DNA of 9,156 bases from Planctomycetales bacterium. GTDB taxonomy: Bacteria; Planctomycetota; Phycisphaerae; SM23-33. The stretch covers positions 1-9,156 of the forward strand of contig JAUVIQ010000124.1 of the NCBI GenBank assembly GCA_030592655.1. Direction: 5' to 3'. The first letter of the stretch is position 1; each line of letters opens with the position of its first letter. Made by a program: the position numbers and the translations under genes. Shown piece after piece: positions 1-6,290 of this stretch. A model generated the notes under the pieces. The model saw nothing but the letters and a program-made list of their open reading frames with translations. It did not search any database and had not been told where the DNA came from.

Positions 1-2
1 AT

Positions 3-94
3 GGGTGCCATGTTCTCGCCCGTAACGAAGTGAAGGGCGTGAACATGCTGTCGCGCGAACATGCCTACCCGCTTCGCGTGAAGGCATGGCACCC
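3..94. repeat. Structured intergenic repeat with three-way-junction pairing
   Basis: Three nested stems can be read directly. An outer stem pairs 3-8 (GGGTGC) with 89-94 (GCACCC). A first inner hairpin pairs 9-21 with 35-47 (13 bp with one mismatch, CATGTTC.CGCCC type). A second inner hairpin pairs 60-66 (CATGCCT) with 82-88 (AGGCATG). Together they would fold as a three-way junction or cruciform. No open reading frame with a sensible start covers it. Dispersed repeats of the GGGTGCCATG...CATGGCACCC kind are common between genes in planctomycete-like genomes, but I cannot show other copies here. The window begins at the left edge, so the element may extend further. It could be a REP-like repeat or part of a structured RNA. 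Confidence 0.6.
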
Positions 95-114
95 TGAAAT
101 CATCCTGTTACGGA

Positions 115-197
115 CCACTAGCCGCGACCGGCAGGGAGCGGGATATTCCGCCAACACCGTTGAGTCAAACCCGCTCGTTTCCACTCGCGGCTAGTGG
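115..197. repeat. Long nested stem-loop repeat
   Basis: A perfect 13-bp inverted repeat pairs 115-127 (CCACTAGCCGCGA) with 185-197 (TCGCGGCTAGTGG). Inside it a second 7-bp stem pairs 136-142 (GAGCGGG) with 170-176 (CCCGCTC), leaving a 27-nt apical loop. There is no T-run after either arm, so it does not look like an intrinsic terminator. It sits 20 bp after the first structured repeat and may belong to the same composite repeat. It lies downstream of the minus-strand gene ending at 320 and could act as a transcript 3' end structure. Confidence 0.6.
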
Positions 198-319
198 GGT
201 TACTCCGCACCCAGGGTGTTTCCGCTGCGCTCCAACTTGAAAGTGCCACCCTCCAGATCAACAACTCTTGCCCCGACCACCCGCCGTCCTTTAAACCCCC
301 GGCGAATTATTCCGGAACT
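198..319. other. Gene-free stretch with one short hairpin
   Basis: This is the remainder of the intergenic region downstream of the minus-strand gene ending at 320. A 6-bp stem (213-218 AGGGTG with 247-252 CACCCT) may be a third arm of the repeat block to its left. I see no promoter, terminator with a T-run, or convincing gene here. The plus-strand frames that cross it run into antisense of the 320-754 gene and show no known family features. Confidence 0.4.
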
Positions 320-754
320 TTATGGCCAACCGAGATAATCATTAGGCGTACGTCCACGAGTCAGCAGATACAGGTTTGTGCGGTCTCTAAGGGGGAACGA
401 GAATTCAAAGAATGTCCCCCGACCGTACCAATTGTCAAATTTCATGGTAACCGTCAGAGGGGGGATCTCGTTGGATCCGGTGATGCTCTCTCTCGGTATG
501 GGTTCCCCTGTTTCAGAATTAGTGAACCAGGTAGCAGCATGGCAGTTATGCTCTGCGAGCCAAAAGTCTAATCTATAAAGTGCAACGGCTTCCTGCCCGC
601 CACTCTGGGCCGTTTGAATTTGCAAAGCCAGTTGCTTCAACTGGTGCTTCCTCCACAAATTACGGGTACCCAGTAGGAAAATGACATTCAGGGCTAAAGC
701 AACTGCTATGACCACAACCACATGGATTACGATCCGCCATCTTTCCCTACGCAT
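320..754 (-). CDS. Hypothetical single-pass membrane protein, 144 aa
   Basis: I do not recognise a family. The protein starts with a basic stretch (MRRERWR), followed by one hydrophobic segment at about residues 8-29, typical of an uncleaved N-terminal anchor with the rest outside the membrane. The remaining ~115 residues form a small soluble domain with alternating hydrophobic residues and an aromatic-rich C-terminal half (residues 107-120). The ATG at 754 is chosen because GAAAGGT at 761-767 lies 6 nt upstream; a GTG at 775 in the same frame has no ribosome binding site. It is the last of three minus-strand membrane-protein genes, 42 nt after the previous stop. Its architecture (anchor plus small exported domain) resembles that of the 159-aa neighbour, so the two may work together. 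Function unknown. Confidence 0.65.
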   Translation of the reverse strand: MRRERWRIVIHVVVVIAVALALNVIFLLGTRNLWRKHQLKQLALQIQTAQSGGQEAVALYRLDFWLAEHNCHAATWFTNSETGEPIPRESITGSNEIPPLTVTMKFDNWYGRGTFFEFSFPLRDRTNLYLLTRGRTPNDYLGWP

Positions 755-796
755 GCTATTACCTTTCGATAACACGCCTGTTCCTTAAACCCGGGC

Positions 797-1276
797 TTAA
801 TGTTCCAGTCGCGTGATGAGATTGGACGCGACCACCACGCTGGCAGCCTGACAGGCTCCTTCTTCTTGTGCCGAAGCCTCCAACGATTGCTCAAGACGCG
901 ACAGATCATCACGCGTAATCGGCAGGTACTGTATGTCGATGGAACCGTCGTTACCAATCATAATCACTGTGGGTTTGCGGCCCAAATCAACTTCCTGGCT
1001 TTCCCCGTTAAGTGTCCGAATGGTAACAGAGAAACTATTCACGCCGAAGCCCCAAGAACCCTGCCCAGAGACCGAAACGGCGTCTTCCGGCAATCTGGAA
1101 ACCATCAAGTACCCCACGCGCTTTTCATCTGCCATGAACCGAATGAAACCTCCGTCGCGGTCAGGCCATGTGGATACACGCCCGATTGGCGGAGAGGTGA
1201 GATAGGCTATCAGCCAATAAACGCCGATTCCGACAATTACGGCCACGATGACTACGCTTCGCCTCGATCGCAACAC
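797..1276 (-). CDS. Hypothetical single-pass membrane protein, 159 aa, GTG start
   Basis: No recognised family. Residues 8-26 form a transmembrane anchor after a basic N-terminus (LRSRRS). The exported part contains beta-strand-like stretches between residues 40 and 120 and ends in a probable helix (residues 120-159). The start is GTG at 1276, only one base after the TAG stop of the upstream gene. It is supported by a purine-rich binding site (GAGGGAAGGGGAA) overlapping the end of that gene, and the next in-frame Met (residue 49) would remove the anchor. The one-base spacing points to translational coupling with the 267-aa membrane protein. Role unknown; the coupling suggests a shared complex. 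Confidence 0.7.
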   Translation of the reverse strand: MLRSRRSVVIVAVIVGIGVYWLIAYLTSPPIGRVSTWPDRDGGFIRFMADEKRVGYLMVSRLPEDAVSVSGQGSWGFGVNSFSVTIRTLNGESQEVDLGRKPTVIMIGNDGSIDIQYLPITRDDLSRLEQSLEASAQEEGACQAASVVVASNLITRLEH

Positions 1277-1277
1277 G

Positions 1278-2081
1278 CTATTCCCCTTCCCTCGCCGGTT
1301 GATAACGGTCGAGTGCGAGTTTTCCGCGAATGGACTCCAGAAGGACAGCCTTTTTGCCTATCCGCCCCACCAGCAACATTATTGGCTGACGGCGCTGGTC
1401 GCTGAAGGTGATGATAATCCGCCCGAATCCCAGCAGCCTTTCCAGGAAATCGCCCGTGTCGATCCGAGTGCTGTACTCCTCGCGTGCAATCTGTTCGCCT
1501 GTCTCCGTTGGGCCGACCTGGATGTTCATATAATTCGGCGTAATGGCTACGTAATAGAACAACCCCCTCAGCCACGCAATCAGTATCGCCAGGATGAACA
1601 CCATCGCCAGCATCAGATAACCCATGGGACTGATTTTTATACCGAAATGCCTGAAAAATTTCAGGAACGGCGTCAGCCATCCCATGAACATCAGCCAGAG
1701 GAAAAGGACAATCACGCACAGCAGCACGATCAGCAGCACTTTGATACTCATCACGTATTCATCGACCAGGAAATTCAGGATGAAGACGCCCACCCAGATT
1801 CCGCCGACGATTCCGGCATTGATTCCGGATATCCAGCCGCCGTCCTTCATCAGCATTAATATAAACGCTACCAGCGACGTCAGTATCACCGGGACGTACA
1901 GTACCTTCCGACTCCAGCCAAAGACGACCAGCCATTCGTTGATGTCCGGGTCGTTCTTAAGTTGCTTTGCGACTCGCACGCGTGAGCGGATTGTCTTTCT
2001 CAAAAAAAGCCACGCAATTGCCCCGATCAGCAGAAGGACAAAAGGAACGGAAAAAATTACGATCCTCTTCCAATCCCACAT
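1278..2081 (-). CDS. Polytopic membrane protein with possible C-terminal PH-like domain, 267 aa
   Basis: About five transmembrane helices can be seen: residues 5-27, 58-78, 83-105, 112-136 and 152-177. The first is followed by a basic loop (residues 28-40, rich in Arg and Lys). The last ~85 residues are soluble and read like a bacterial PH-like (YdbS/bPH type) fold: a series of beta strands containing the segment RLLGFGRIIITF near residue 215, then a final helix near 245-255. That assignment is by pattern only. The ATG at 2081 has GAAAGGA (2089-2095) 7 nt upstream, and a promoter-like pair lies upstream of that. It is the first gene of a three-gene membrane-protein run and is coupled by one base to the next gene. 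No enzymatic motif is visible; function unknown. Confidence 0.7.
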   Translation of the reverse strand: MWDWKRIVIFSVPFVLLLIGAIAWLFLRKTIRSRVRVAKQLKNDPDINEWLVVFGWSRKVLYVPVILTSLVAFILMLMKDGGWISGINAGIVGGIWVGVFILNFLVDEYVMSIKVLLIVLLCVIVLFLWLMFMGWLTPFLKFFRHFGIKISPMGYLMLAMVFILAILIAWLRGLFYYVAITPNYMNIQVGPTETGEQIAREEYSTRIDTGDFLERLLGFGRIIITFSDQRRQPIMLLVGRIGKKAVLLESIRGKLALDRYQPAREGE

Positions 2082-2111
2082 CGTTCAATCCTTTCAAATG
2101 CCCCCTTGCTT

Positions 2112-2139
2112 TTTATCACCAAGACCGCTGCTGCGTCAA
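2112..2139 (-). promoter_or_regulatory. Putative sigma70-type promoter for the minus-strand membrane operon
   Basis: On the minus strand a TTGACG -35 box (2134-2139) is followed after 16 nt by GATAAA (2112-2117). It lies 30-60 bp before the ATG at 2081. It is back to back with the plus-strand promoter at 2157-2185. The -35 box is good and the -10 box imperfect. Confidence 0.45.
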
Positions 2140-2156
2140 CCTAATAAACCATGTCC

Positions 2157-2185
2157 TTGAACTAGACTTTCTCTTTTGATATAAA
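2157..2185 (+). promoter_or_regulatory. Putative sigma70-type promoter for the oxidoreductase-aminotransferase operon
   Basis: TTGAAC (2157-2162) and TATAAA (2180-2185) are separated by exactly 17 nt, close to the sigma70 consensus. Transcription would begin near 2192, giving a leader of roughly 55 nt that ends in a strong ribosome binding site (GAGGAG, 2233-2238, 9 nt before the ATG at 2248). No operator palindrome is obvious. Confidence 0.6.
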
Positions 2186-2247
2186 GTCTTTCTTTCGCTG
2201 GCCCTGTCAGCCGGTTTCGGTGTGTTGTAAAAGAGGAGAAAGTATCC

Positions 2248-3522
2248 ATGAACAAAACGGACCTGCCACAGGTAACTTTTGTCGGCGGTGGGATGATTAC
2301 GCGGATTCAACTTCTTCCGACGGTCTATCACCTCCAGCGGACCGGCGTTGTCGGCGACATCCACATCTGCGCCCTGAACGCCCCACCGCTGGCGGAATTG
2401 GCCAATGACGAGACGCTGAAAAACGCCTTCCCGGGTCAGAGTTTCAGGCCTCACCCCGACCCCGCCAAGGTCGGCGCGGATGAAAAATTCCCCGATATGT
2501 ACAAAGAAGTGCTGGCCGACGCTCCGCGCGGTGGCATCGCCGTAATCGCCGTGCCGGACCAGTTCCACTATTCAGTGCTGGACGCCGCTATCGAGAACGA
2601 TCAGCACGTCTGCATCGTCAAGCCGCTGGTTCTCTCGCACGCACAGGCAGAAGAAATCGCCGCCCGTGCCTTCGAGCGAGGCCTCATCGTCGGCGTCGAG
2701 TATCACAAGCGATTCGACGATCGTAACCTGATGGCCCGCCAGGCGTACCGGGCGGGTCGGTTCGGAGAGTTCCGCCTCGCCCAGGCGCAGATGATCGAGC
2801 CGTGGTACTACCGCGACTCGAACTTCCAGAACTGGTGTACCTGCGAAAATTCCGACATGTTCACCTACGTCGGCTGCCATTACGTCGATCTGGTGGCGTT
2901 CATTACGGGACTGAAGCCAGTATCAGTCAGCGTCTATGGTATCGTCGATAAATATCCCAACGGGCGGAAAGGCTATCTCTGGACGGACGGGCGGGTCATC
3001 TGGGAGAACGGAGCCTCGCTGAGCGTGGTCGATGCGATGGGCTATCCCAATGCCGCTCCCGGCGGGAACGCCCAAGGCCTGACGATGTGGTGCCAGGGCG
3101 ACAACGACGCGACGCTGCTACTGCACCGCGACCAGTATCGCGGCGTAAAACACAGTTACAACTCGGCAGGAAATGATCCGGGCGATACGATTTACGCCGA
3201 ACCAAGCCCGGATTACTTTAAACTGCTGGACCTCGGCGGCGGTGGGCTTACGCCCGTCGGATACGCCCAACGCAGTGCCGAGTATATCATCCGCGCAGGC
3301 TGTGAGGCCAGAGCGATTGACGACCTGGCCCAGCGGCAAAAACTCCTGAAACAATTCGACAAAGAAGGTATAATGGCCACGCCCGCCAACAGCAGTTATA
3401 ACGAACTGGTGGTCGAGGCCGGGCGTAAGAGTATTCTGTCCGGCGGGCGGGAAGTGTTGATAGATTACGATAAGTCGGCAGTGGGGTTCAGAGATTACGA
3501 AATCGAAAGAAAGGAACACTAA
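2248..3522 (+). CDS. Gfo/Idh/MocA-family NAD(P)-dependent oxidoreductase, 424 aa
   Basis: Family members oxidise or reduce hydroxyl groups of sugars, inositols and related compounds in the cytoplasm. The N-terminal Rossmann fold has its first strand and glycine motif at residues 9-17 (VTFVGGGMI), and a further strand with AVPDQFHY at 101-108. The catalytic lysine motif is IVKP (Lys125) instead of the usual EKP. A second motif, GCHYVDL, gives the likely catalytic His211 with Asp214. The alpha/beta substrate domain follows from about residue 150 and begins with EYHKRF. At 424 residues it is longer than the usual 330-390, with extra sequence in the C-terminal third, including a run of glycines at 330-333. 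The ATG is supported by GAGGAG 9 nt upstream. It shares an operon with the class III aminotransferase 5 nt downstream, so it may make or consume a keto intermediate linked to transamination. The substrate cannot be named from sequence. Confidence 0.88.
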   Translation: MNKTDLPQVTFVGGGMITRIQLLPTVYHLQRTGVVGDIHICALNAPPLAELANDETLKNAFPGQSFRPHPDPAKVGADEKFPDMYKEVLADAPRGGIAVIAVPDQFHYSVLDAAIENDQHVCIVKPLVLSHAQAEEIAARAFERGLIVGVEYHKRFDDRNLMARQAYRAGRFGEFRLAQAQMIEPWYYRDSNFQNWCTCENSDMFTYVGCHYVDLVAFITGLKPVSVSVYGIVDKYPNGRKGYLWTDGRVIWENGASLSVVDAMGYPNAAPGGNAQGLTMWCQGDNDATLLLHRDQYRGVKHSYNSAGNDPGDTIYAEPSPDYFKLLDLGGGGLTPVGYAQRSAEYIIRAGCEARAIDDLAQRQKLLKQFDKEGIMATPANSSYNELVVEAGRKSILSGGREVLIDYDKSAVGFRDYEIERKEH

Positions 3523-3527
3523 CAAGA

Positions 3528-4889
3528 ATGGCTACGAAAGAATTTCCACTCGTTCCGGAGGATGTCGCTCCGGTCAAGACGAATTATCGGACAATTTGCA
3601 CGCAGATTCCGACGCCGGAGTCTGTTGATCTACTCAAACGCCTTCGCGACCTCGAACCCCGGAGCATGGGCGGTCAGCCGCCGGTTATCTGGGACCACGG
3701 CCAGGGATTCACCATCTCCGACGCGTACGGAAATACGTGGCTCGATCTCTCCAGCGGTGTGCTGGTTACGTCATCCGGGCACGGCAGGCCTGAGATAATC
3801 AAGGCCATCGCGGACATGGCCAACCAGGGAATGTATCATTCCTACTGCTTCGTAACGGAGATTCGCATCAAACTTGTCGAGAAATTGACGGCTATGCTTC
3901 CGGCACCGTTGAAGCGGGTATTCCTTCTGACGACCGGCTCGGAAGCGACCGAATGCTGCATTAAACTGGCGCGGACGAAAGGCCAACAGGTCGGCGGCGC
4001 GAAAAAGAACATTATCGTATCGTTCGAGAACGGTTTTCACGGGCGGTCGATGGGTGCGCAATTGGCGGGCGGGGCGGCGGCTCTGAAATCATGGCTTAGC
4101 GACAACCCGGAATTCGTCCAGGTCCCCTTCCCCGAAGGATTCCGCCAGGTCGATACGAGTTTCGACGTATTCGTCAAGACGCTGGCCGACAAGGGCGTCA
4201 ACGCCGACGATGTTTGCGGCGTGATGGGCGAGACGTTCCAAGGCTGTAACGCTACGCTCATGCCCGCGGAATACGCACAGAAACTCCGCAAATGGTGCGA
4301 CGAGCACAAGGCAGTGATGATCTCCGACGAGGTCCAGGCCGGTTTCGGAAGGACGGGCAAACCGTTCGGTTTCTCGCACCTGGGCGTCGTGCCGGACCTT
4401 GTGGCGTGCGGAAAGAGCATCTCCGGCGGCATGCCGGTCTCGGCTGTGCTGGGAACCGAGGAATTGATGAGCATGTACGGGCCCGGCGAGATGACCAGCA
4501 CGCATTCAGCCAATCCGATTTGCTCGGCGGCTGCTCTGGCGAACCTCGAAGTCGTCGAGAAAGAAGGCCTGGTCGAAAACGCCGCGAAATTAGCGCCCGT
4601 TCTGGCTGATGGTTGCGAGCGGATAGCCAAGGCTTCAGGCGGTAAAATCGGGCGATGGGCATCGACGGGACTGGTTGGGGCGTTGCAGTTCACCAAGCCG
4701 GGTACGACTGACCCTGATCCCGAACCGGCCTGGCAGATGGTCCACCGCGCGGTTCAGCAGGGTGTTATGCTCTTCGCCCCGGTCGGCGTCGGCGGATGCG
4801 CGGTAAAAATCTGCCCGCCTTTGTTGATTACCGAAGAAGCCCTCCGCGAAGGGCTCGAAGTCCTTGAAAAAATCGCCGCTGATTTGTAA
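3528..4889 (+). CDS. Class III PLP-dependent aminotransferase (4-aminobutyrate aminotransferase-like), 453 aa
   Basis: This is a fold-type I pyridoxal-phosphate enzyme that transfers amino groups, usually from omega-amines or amino acids to a 2-oxo acid. Visible landmarks are the phosphate-binding TTGSEATE (GSEA at 137-140), the FENGFHGRS segment (GFHGR at 169-173), and DEVQAGFGRTG with the cofactor-ring aspartate Asp267. The Schiff-base lysine is Lys296 in ACGKSISGGMP, and Thr325-His326 in STHSANP is the phosphate contact from the partner subunit. The length is normal for the family, and the N-terminal ~50 residues form the usual small-domain arm. AAGGAA at 3511-3516 serves as the ribosome binding site. 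The gene is 5 nt after the oxidoreductase stop and clearly co-transcribed. The class is secure. The substrate (GABA, ornithine, an amino-sugar-derived ketone or other) is not, and a gabT symbol would overstate it. Confidence 0.9.
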   Translation: MATKEFPLVPEDVAPVKTNYRTICTQIPTPESVDLLKRLRDLEPRSMGGQPPVIWDHGQGFTISDAYGNTWLDLSSGVLVTSSGHGRPEIIKAIADMANQGMYHSYCFVTEIRIKLVEKLTAMLPAPLKRVFLLTTGSEATECCIKLARTKGQQVGGAKKNIIVSFENGFHGRSMGAQLAGGAAALKSWLSDNPEFVQVPFPEGFRQVDTSFDVFVKTLADKGVNADDVCGVMGETFQGCNATLMPAEYAQKLRKWCDEHKAVMISDEVQAGFGRTGKPFGFSHLGVVPDLVACGKSISGGMPVSAVLGTEELMSMYGPGEMTSTHSANPICSAAALANLEVVEKEGLVENAAKLAPVLADGCERIAKASGGKIGRWASTGLVGALQFTKPGTTDPDPEPAWQMVHRAVQQGVMLFAPVGVGGCAVKICPPLLITEEALREGLEVLEKIAADL

Positions 4890-4909
4890 TCTACTTCTTC
4901 TGTTTCTTC

Positions 4910-4964
4910 TTTCAATTGGCAATCCCATAGGGACAGGTTGAAAATTGAAAATCGGCAATTGAAA
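4910..4964. repeat. Short inverted repeat between aminotransferase and tRNA
   Basis: A 9-bp inverted repeat pairs TTTCAATTG (4910-4918) with CAATTGAAA (4956-4964). The right arm almost touches the tRNA start at 4966. The loop also contains short ATTGAAAA direct repeats. It lacks a GC-rich stem and T-run, so it is at best a poor terminator. I see no clear tRNA promoter in this gap, so the tRNA may be read through from the operon. Confidence 0.3.
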
Positions 4965-4965
4965 A

Positions 4966-5038
4966 GGGCCCTTAGCTCAGCGGTTAGAGCAGTGGACTCA
5001 TAATCCATTGGTCGTAGGTTCAAATCCTACAGGGCCCA
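4966..5038 (+). tRNA. tRNA-Ile with anticodon CAU (minor isoleucine tRNA)
   Basis: A full cloverleaf can be drawn. The acceptor arm is 4966-4972 with 5031-5037 (GGGCCCT/AGGGCCC) plus discriminator A5038. The D stem is GCTC/GAGC, the anticodon stem is GTGGA/TCCAT with loop CTCATAA, and the T arm is GTAGG/CCTAC with loop TTCAAAT. The anticodon CAT is at 4999-5001. The body (TTAGCTCAG, GGTTAGAGCAG, ACTCATAATC, TTGGTCG) matches the bacterial tRNA-Ile2 type (E. coli ileX/ileY). In that class C34 is changed to lysidine by TilS so that AUA is read. It is less like initiator or elongator Met tRNA. CCA is not encoded, so it must be added enzymatically. Confidence 0.93.
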
Positions 5039-5041
5039 GTT

Positions 5042-5148
5042 AAATAGGGGACGCTAACCTATTTTGCGATTGACAAACTGCCGATTGACGCTGATACTGA
5101 TTGGAATGATAGAGAGAAAAGGCGAAAATAGGTTAGCGTCCCCTATTT
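5042..5148. mobile_element. 107-bp MITE-like element with perfect 24-bp terminal inverted repeats
   Basis: The left arm 5042-5065 (AAATAGGGGACGCTAACCTA...) and right arm 5125-5148 are exact reverse complements over 24 bp, enclosing 59 bp without coding capacity. Perfect ends around a short core are typical of miniature non-autonomous elements. Ends of the AAATAGGGGAC... kind are, from general knowledge, often linked to REP/IS200-like Y1 transposases, but no transposase is present here. I see no clear target-site duplication. The element begins 3 bp after the tRNA and ends 15 bp before the ATG of the following gene. As RNA it would form a very stable hairpin. Confidence 0.6.
5070..5098 (+). 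promoter_or_regulatory. Putative promoter inside the inverted-repeat element
   Basis: A consensus TTGACA (5070-5075) is followed after 17 nt by GATACT (5093-5098, four of six consensus bases). It lies in the core between the two inverted-repeat arms and points into the 5164 gene. A transcript would start near 5105 and contain only the right arm, so it would not fold into the full hairpin. Inferred from sequence only. Confidence 0.4.
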
Positions 5149-5163
5149 CCCATTTGAACGAGA

Positions 5164-6126
5164 ATGCCAAAAAGAACTGATAATGGTTTAAAGCATACCG
5201 CAGGGGGAATAAGATGGTTTTTACGTCATCCGTGGGTAACGACGTTGATCGTGGCAGGAATCGTACTGTTCGTTTTCTTTTTCTGGTACATTGATAGGCA
5301 GTTTCGGCAATCGCTGGCAACGTTAGAAACACTTAATGTCCGTTATGCCGTCGAAGAATATTATCGTGTGCATGGTTCCCTTCCCAAAGATGACGCCTTT
5401 TTCGCTCGTTTATTGTTCCATAGAAAACCAGTGGACGTTGGTGTCAGGCATGCAGGTGTTGATTCGAATCAGTCTCATGCCATCGAGTACTATCCCGAAA
5501 AGGATGAACATGGACGTTACTTTGTAGTGAATTACGCCGGAGTAGGGGACAAGTATAACAAGATGCTGGAAGAAGATATGAATCAGCATCTCATACACTT
5601 GATGCAAAAAGTGAAGCTCGACAAAGATGAGCAAGAAGCAACGAAGGAACAACAGGATGAAAAATCCACTTCGGACATTACTACTTCCGGTAAAACTGAA
5701 ATTAAAAGTCCAACAAAGTCTAAATCGAAGGGATTGTCTTACTATGTAAACTTGTGGCAATTTCCCATATTGCTGCTATGGCCCCTTGGTGGGGGAGCGC
5801 TATTGTTCGTGGGCGGACGTTTTGTAGCCCGCTTGCCTAGCCTGAGCTTCTGGCAAAGCATCAAGACGAGCGTGTTGGCCATACTGGGCGGCTGTGGTTT
5901 CTCTACGCTGGTCGGCATAGGGCAGATCGCGATTTTTGGGTTTGTTGGACGCTGGTCTATTGTTGGACTGACCACATTGTTGCTTGCATCTATCGGGGCT
6001 CTGATGATCATTTTCTACATTACAAAAGCGAGGCTCAGAATCTCTTTCGGTAAATCAATTCTGGTTTGTATCCCAGCTCTTTCGGTAGCGTTCGTCTTGG
6101 TCGCAATGGTGTTGATTATGAGATAA
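5164..6126 (+). CDS. Hypothetical membrane protein, 320 aa
   Basis: No family recognised. One transmembrane segment lies at about residues 25-43. An exported or peripheral region at 44-145 follows, then a highly charged Lys/Glu/Gln/Ser linker at 150-190, and finally about four C-terminal helices (198-218, 232-258, 262-286, 298-318). The stretch after the first helix (residues 54-75, LETLNVRYAVEEYYRVHGSLP) resembles the start of pseudopilin-like proteins (long helix then YY...G.LP), but the prepilin cleavage motif is not apparent, so this is only a resemblance. The ATG at 5164 is the first possible start after a stop at 5155 and has only a weak upstream AACGAGA. The gene looks AT-richer than the operon before it and sits directly behind the inverted-repeat element, which may supply its promoter. 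It is convergent with the secretion operon on its right. Confidence 0.65.
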   Translation: MPKRTDNGLKHTAGGIRWFLRHPWVTTLIVAGIVLFVFFFWYIDRQFRQSLATLETLNVRYAVEEYYRVHGSLPKDDAFFARLLFHRKPVDVGVRHAGVDSNQSHAIEYYPEKDEHGRYFVVNYAGVGDKYNKMLEEDMNQHLIHLMQKVKLDKDEQEATKEQQDEKSTSDITTSGKTEIKSPTKSKSKGLSYYVNLWQFPILLLWPLGGGALLFVGGRFVARLPSLSFWQSIKTSVLAILGGCGFSTLVGIGQIAIFGFVGRWSIVGLTTLLLASIGALMIIFYITKARLRISFGKSILVCIPALSVAFVLVAMVLIMR

Positions 6127-6290
6127 ATGGAATAGGAGTTTCCCGGCATTGGTCGTAGGACAGAGGTAGAGAAAGGAAGGTGAAGGATGGGGCGTTTGAA
6201 TGAAAGTGAAACATGAATTAAGTGCTCCGTCCCTTTAATTCCCCGTACACCGGAATTTCAAGGGTATAACAGGGGCGCTCCTGGGTAACG
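6127..6290. other. Convergent intergenic region with short palindrome
   Basis: This lies between the ends of the 320-aa gene (plus) and the GspB/PilP-like gene (minus). A 14-bp near-perfect palindrome, CAGGGGCGCTCCTG (6270-6283, one G:T position), lies just after the minus-strand stop and could help end transcription, but no T-run follows. Nothing else is convincing here. Confidence 0.3.

Noticed and set aside
1..253. CRISPR array or leader
   Set aside because: The repeats are inverted and of different sequence, with no regular direct repeats or spacers.
800..1405. 201-aa plus-strand open frame over the membrane operon
   Set aside because: It is antisense to the 159-aa and 267-aa genes, which have binding sites, coupled starts and membrane helices. 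The plus-strand product has no ordered features.
4037..4696. 219-aa minus-strand open frame
   Set aside because: It lies wholly antisense to the class III aminotransferase, whose catalytic motifs are all intact. It is Ser/Pro/Thr-rich in the way expected of a shadow frame.
4966..5038. Reading the CAU tRNA as a methionine tRNA
   Set aside because: The acceptor, D arm and anticodon stem and loop follow the bacterial tRNA-Ile2 pattern, and the first base pair G-C with this body does not fit initiator tRNA.
5041..5148. Integrative-element attachment site at the tRNA 3' end
   Set aside because: No duplicated tRNA 3' segment, integrase or phage gene is visible. The inverted repeat does not copy the tRNA sequence.
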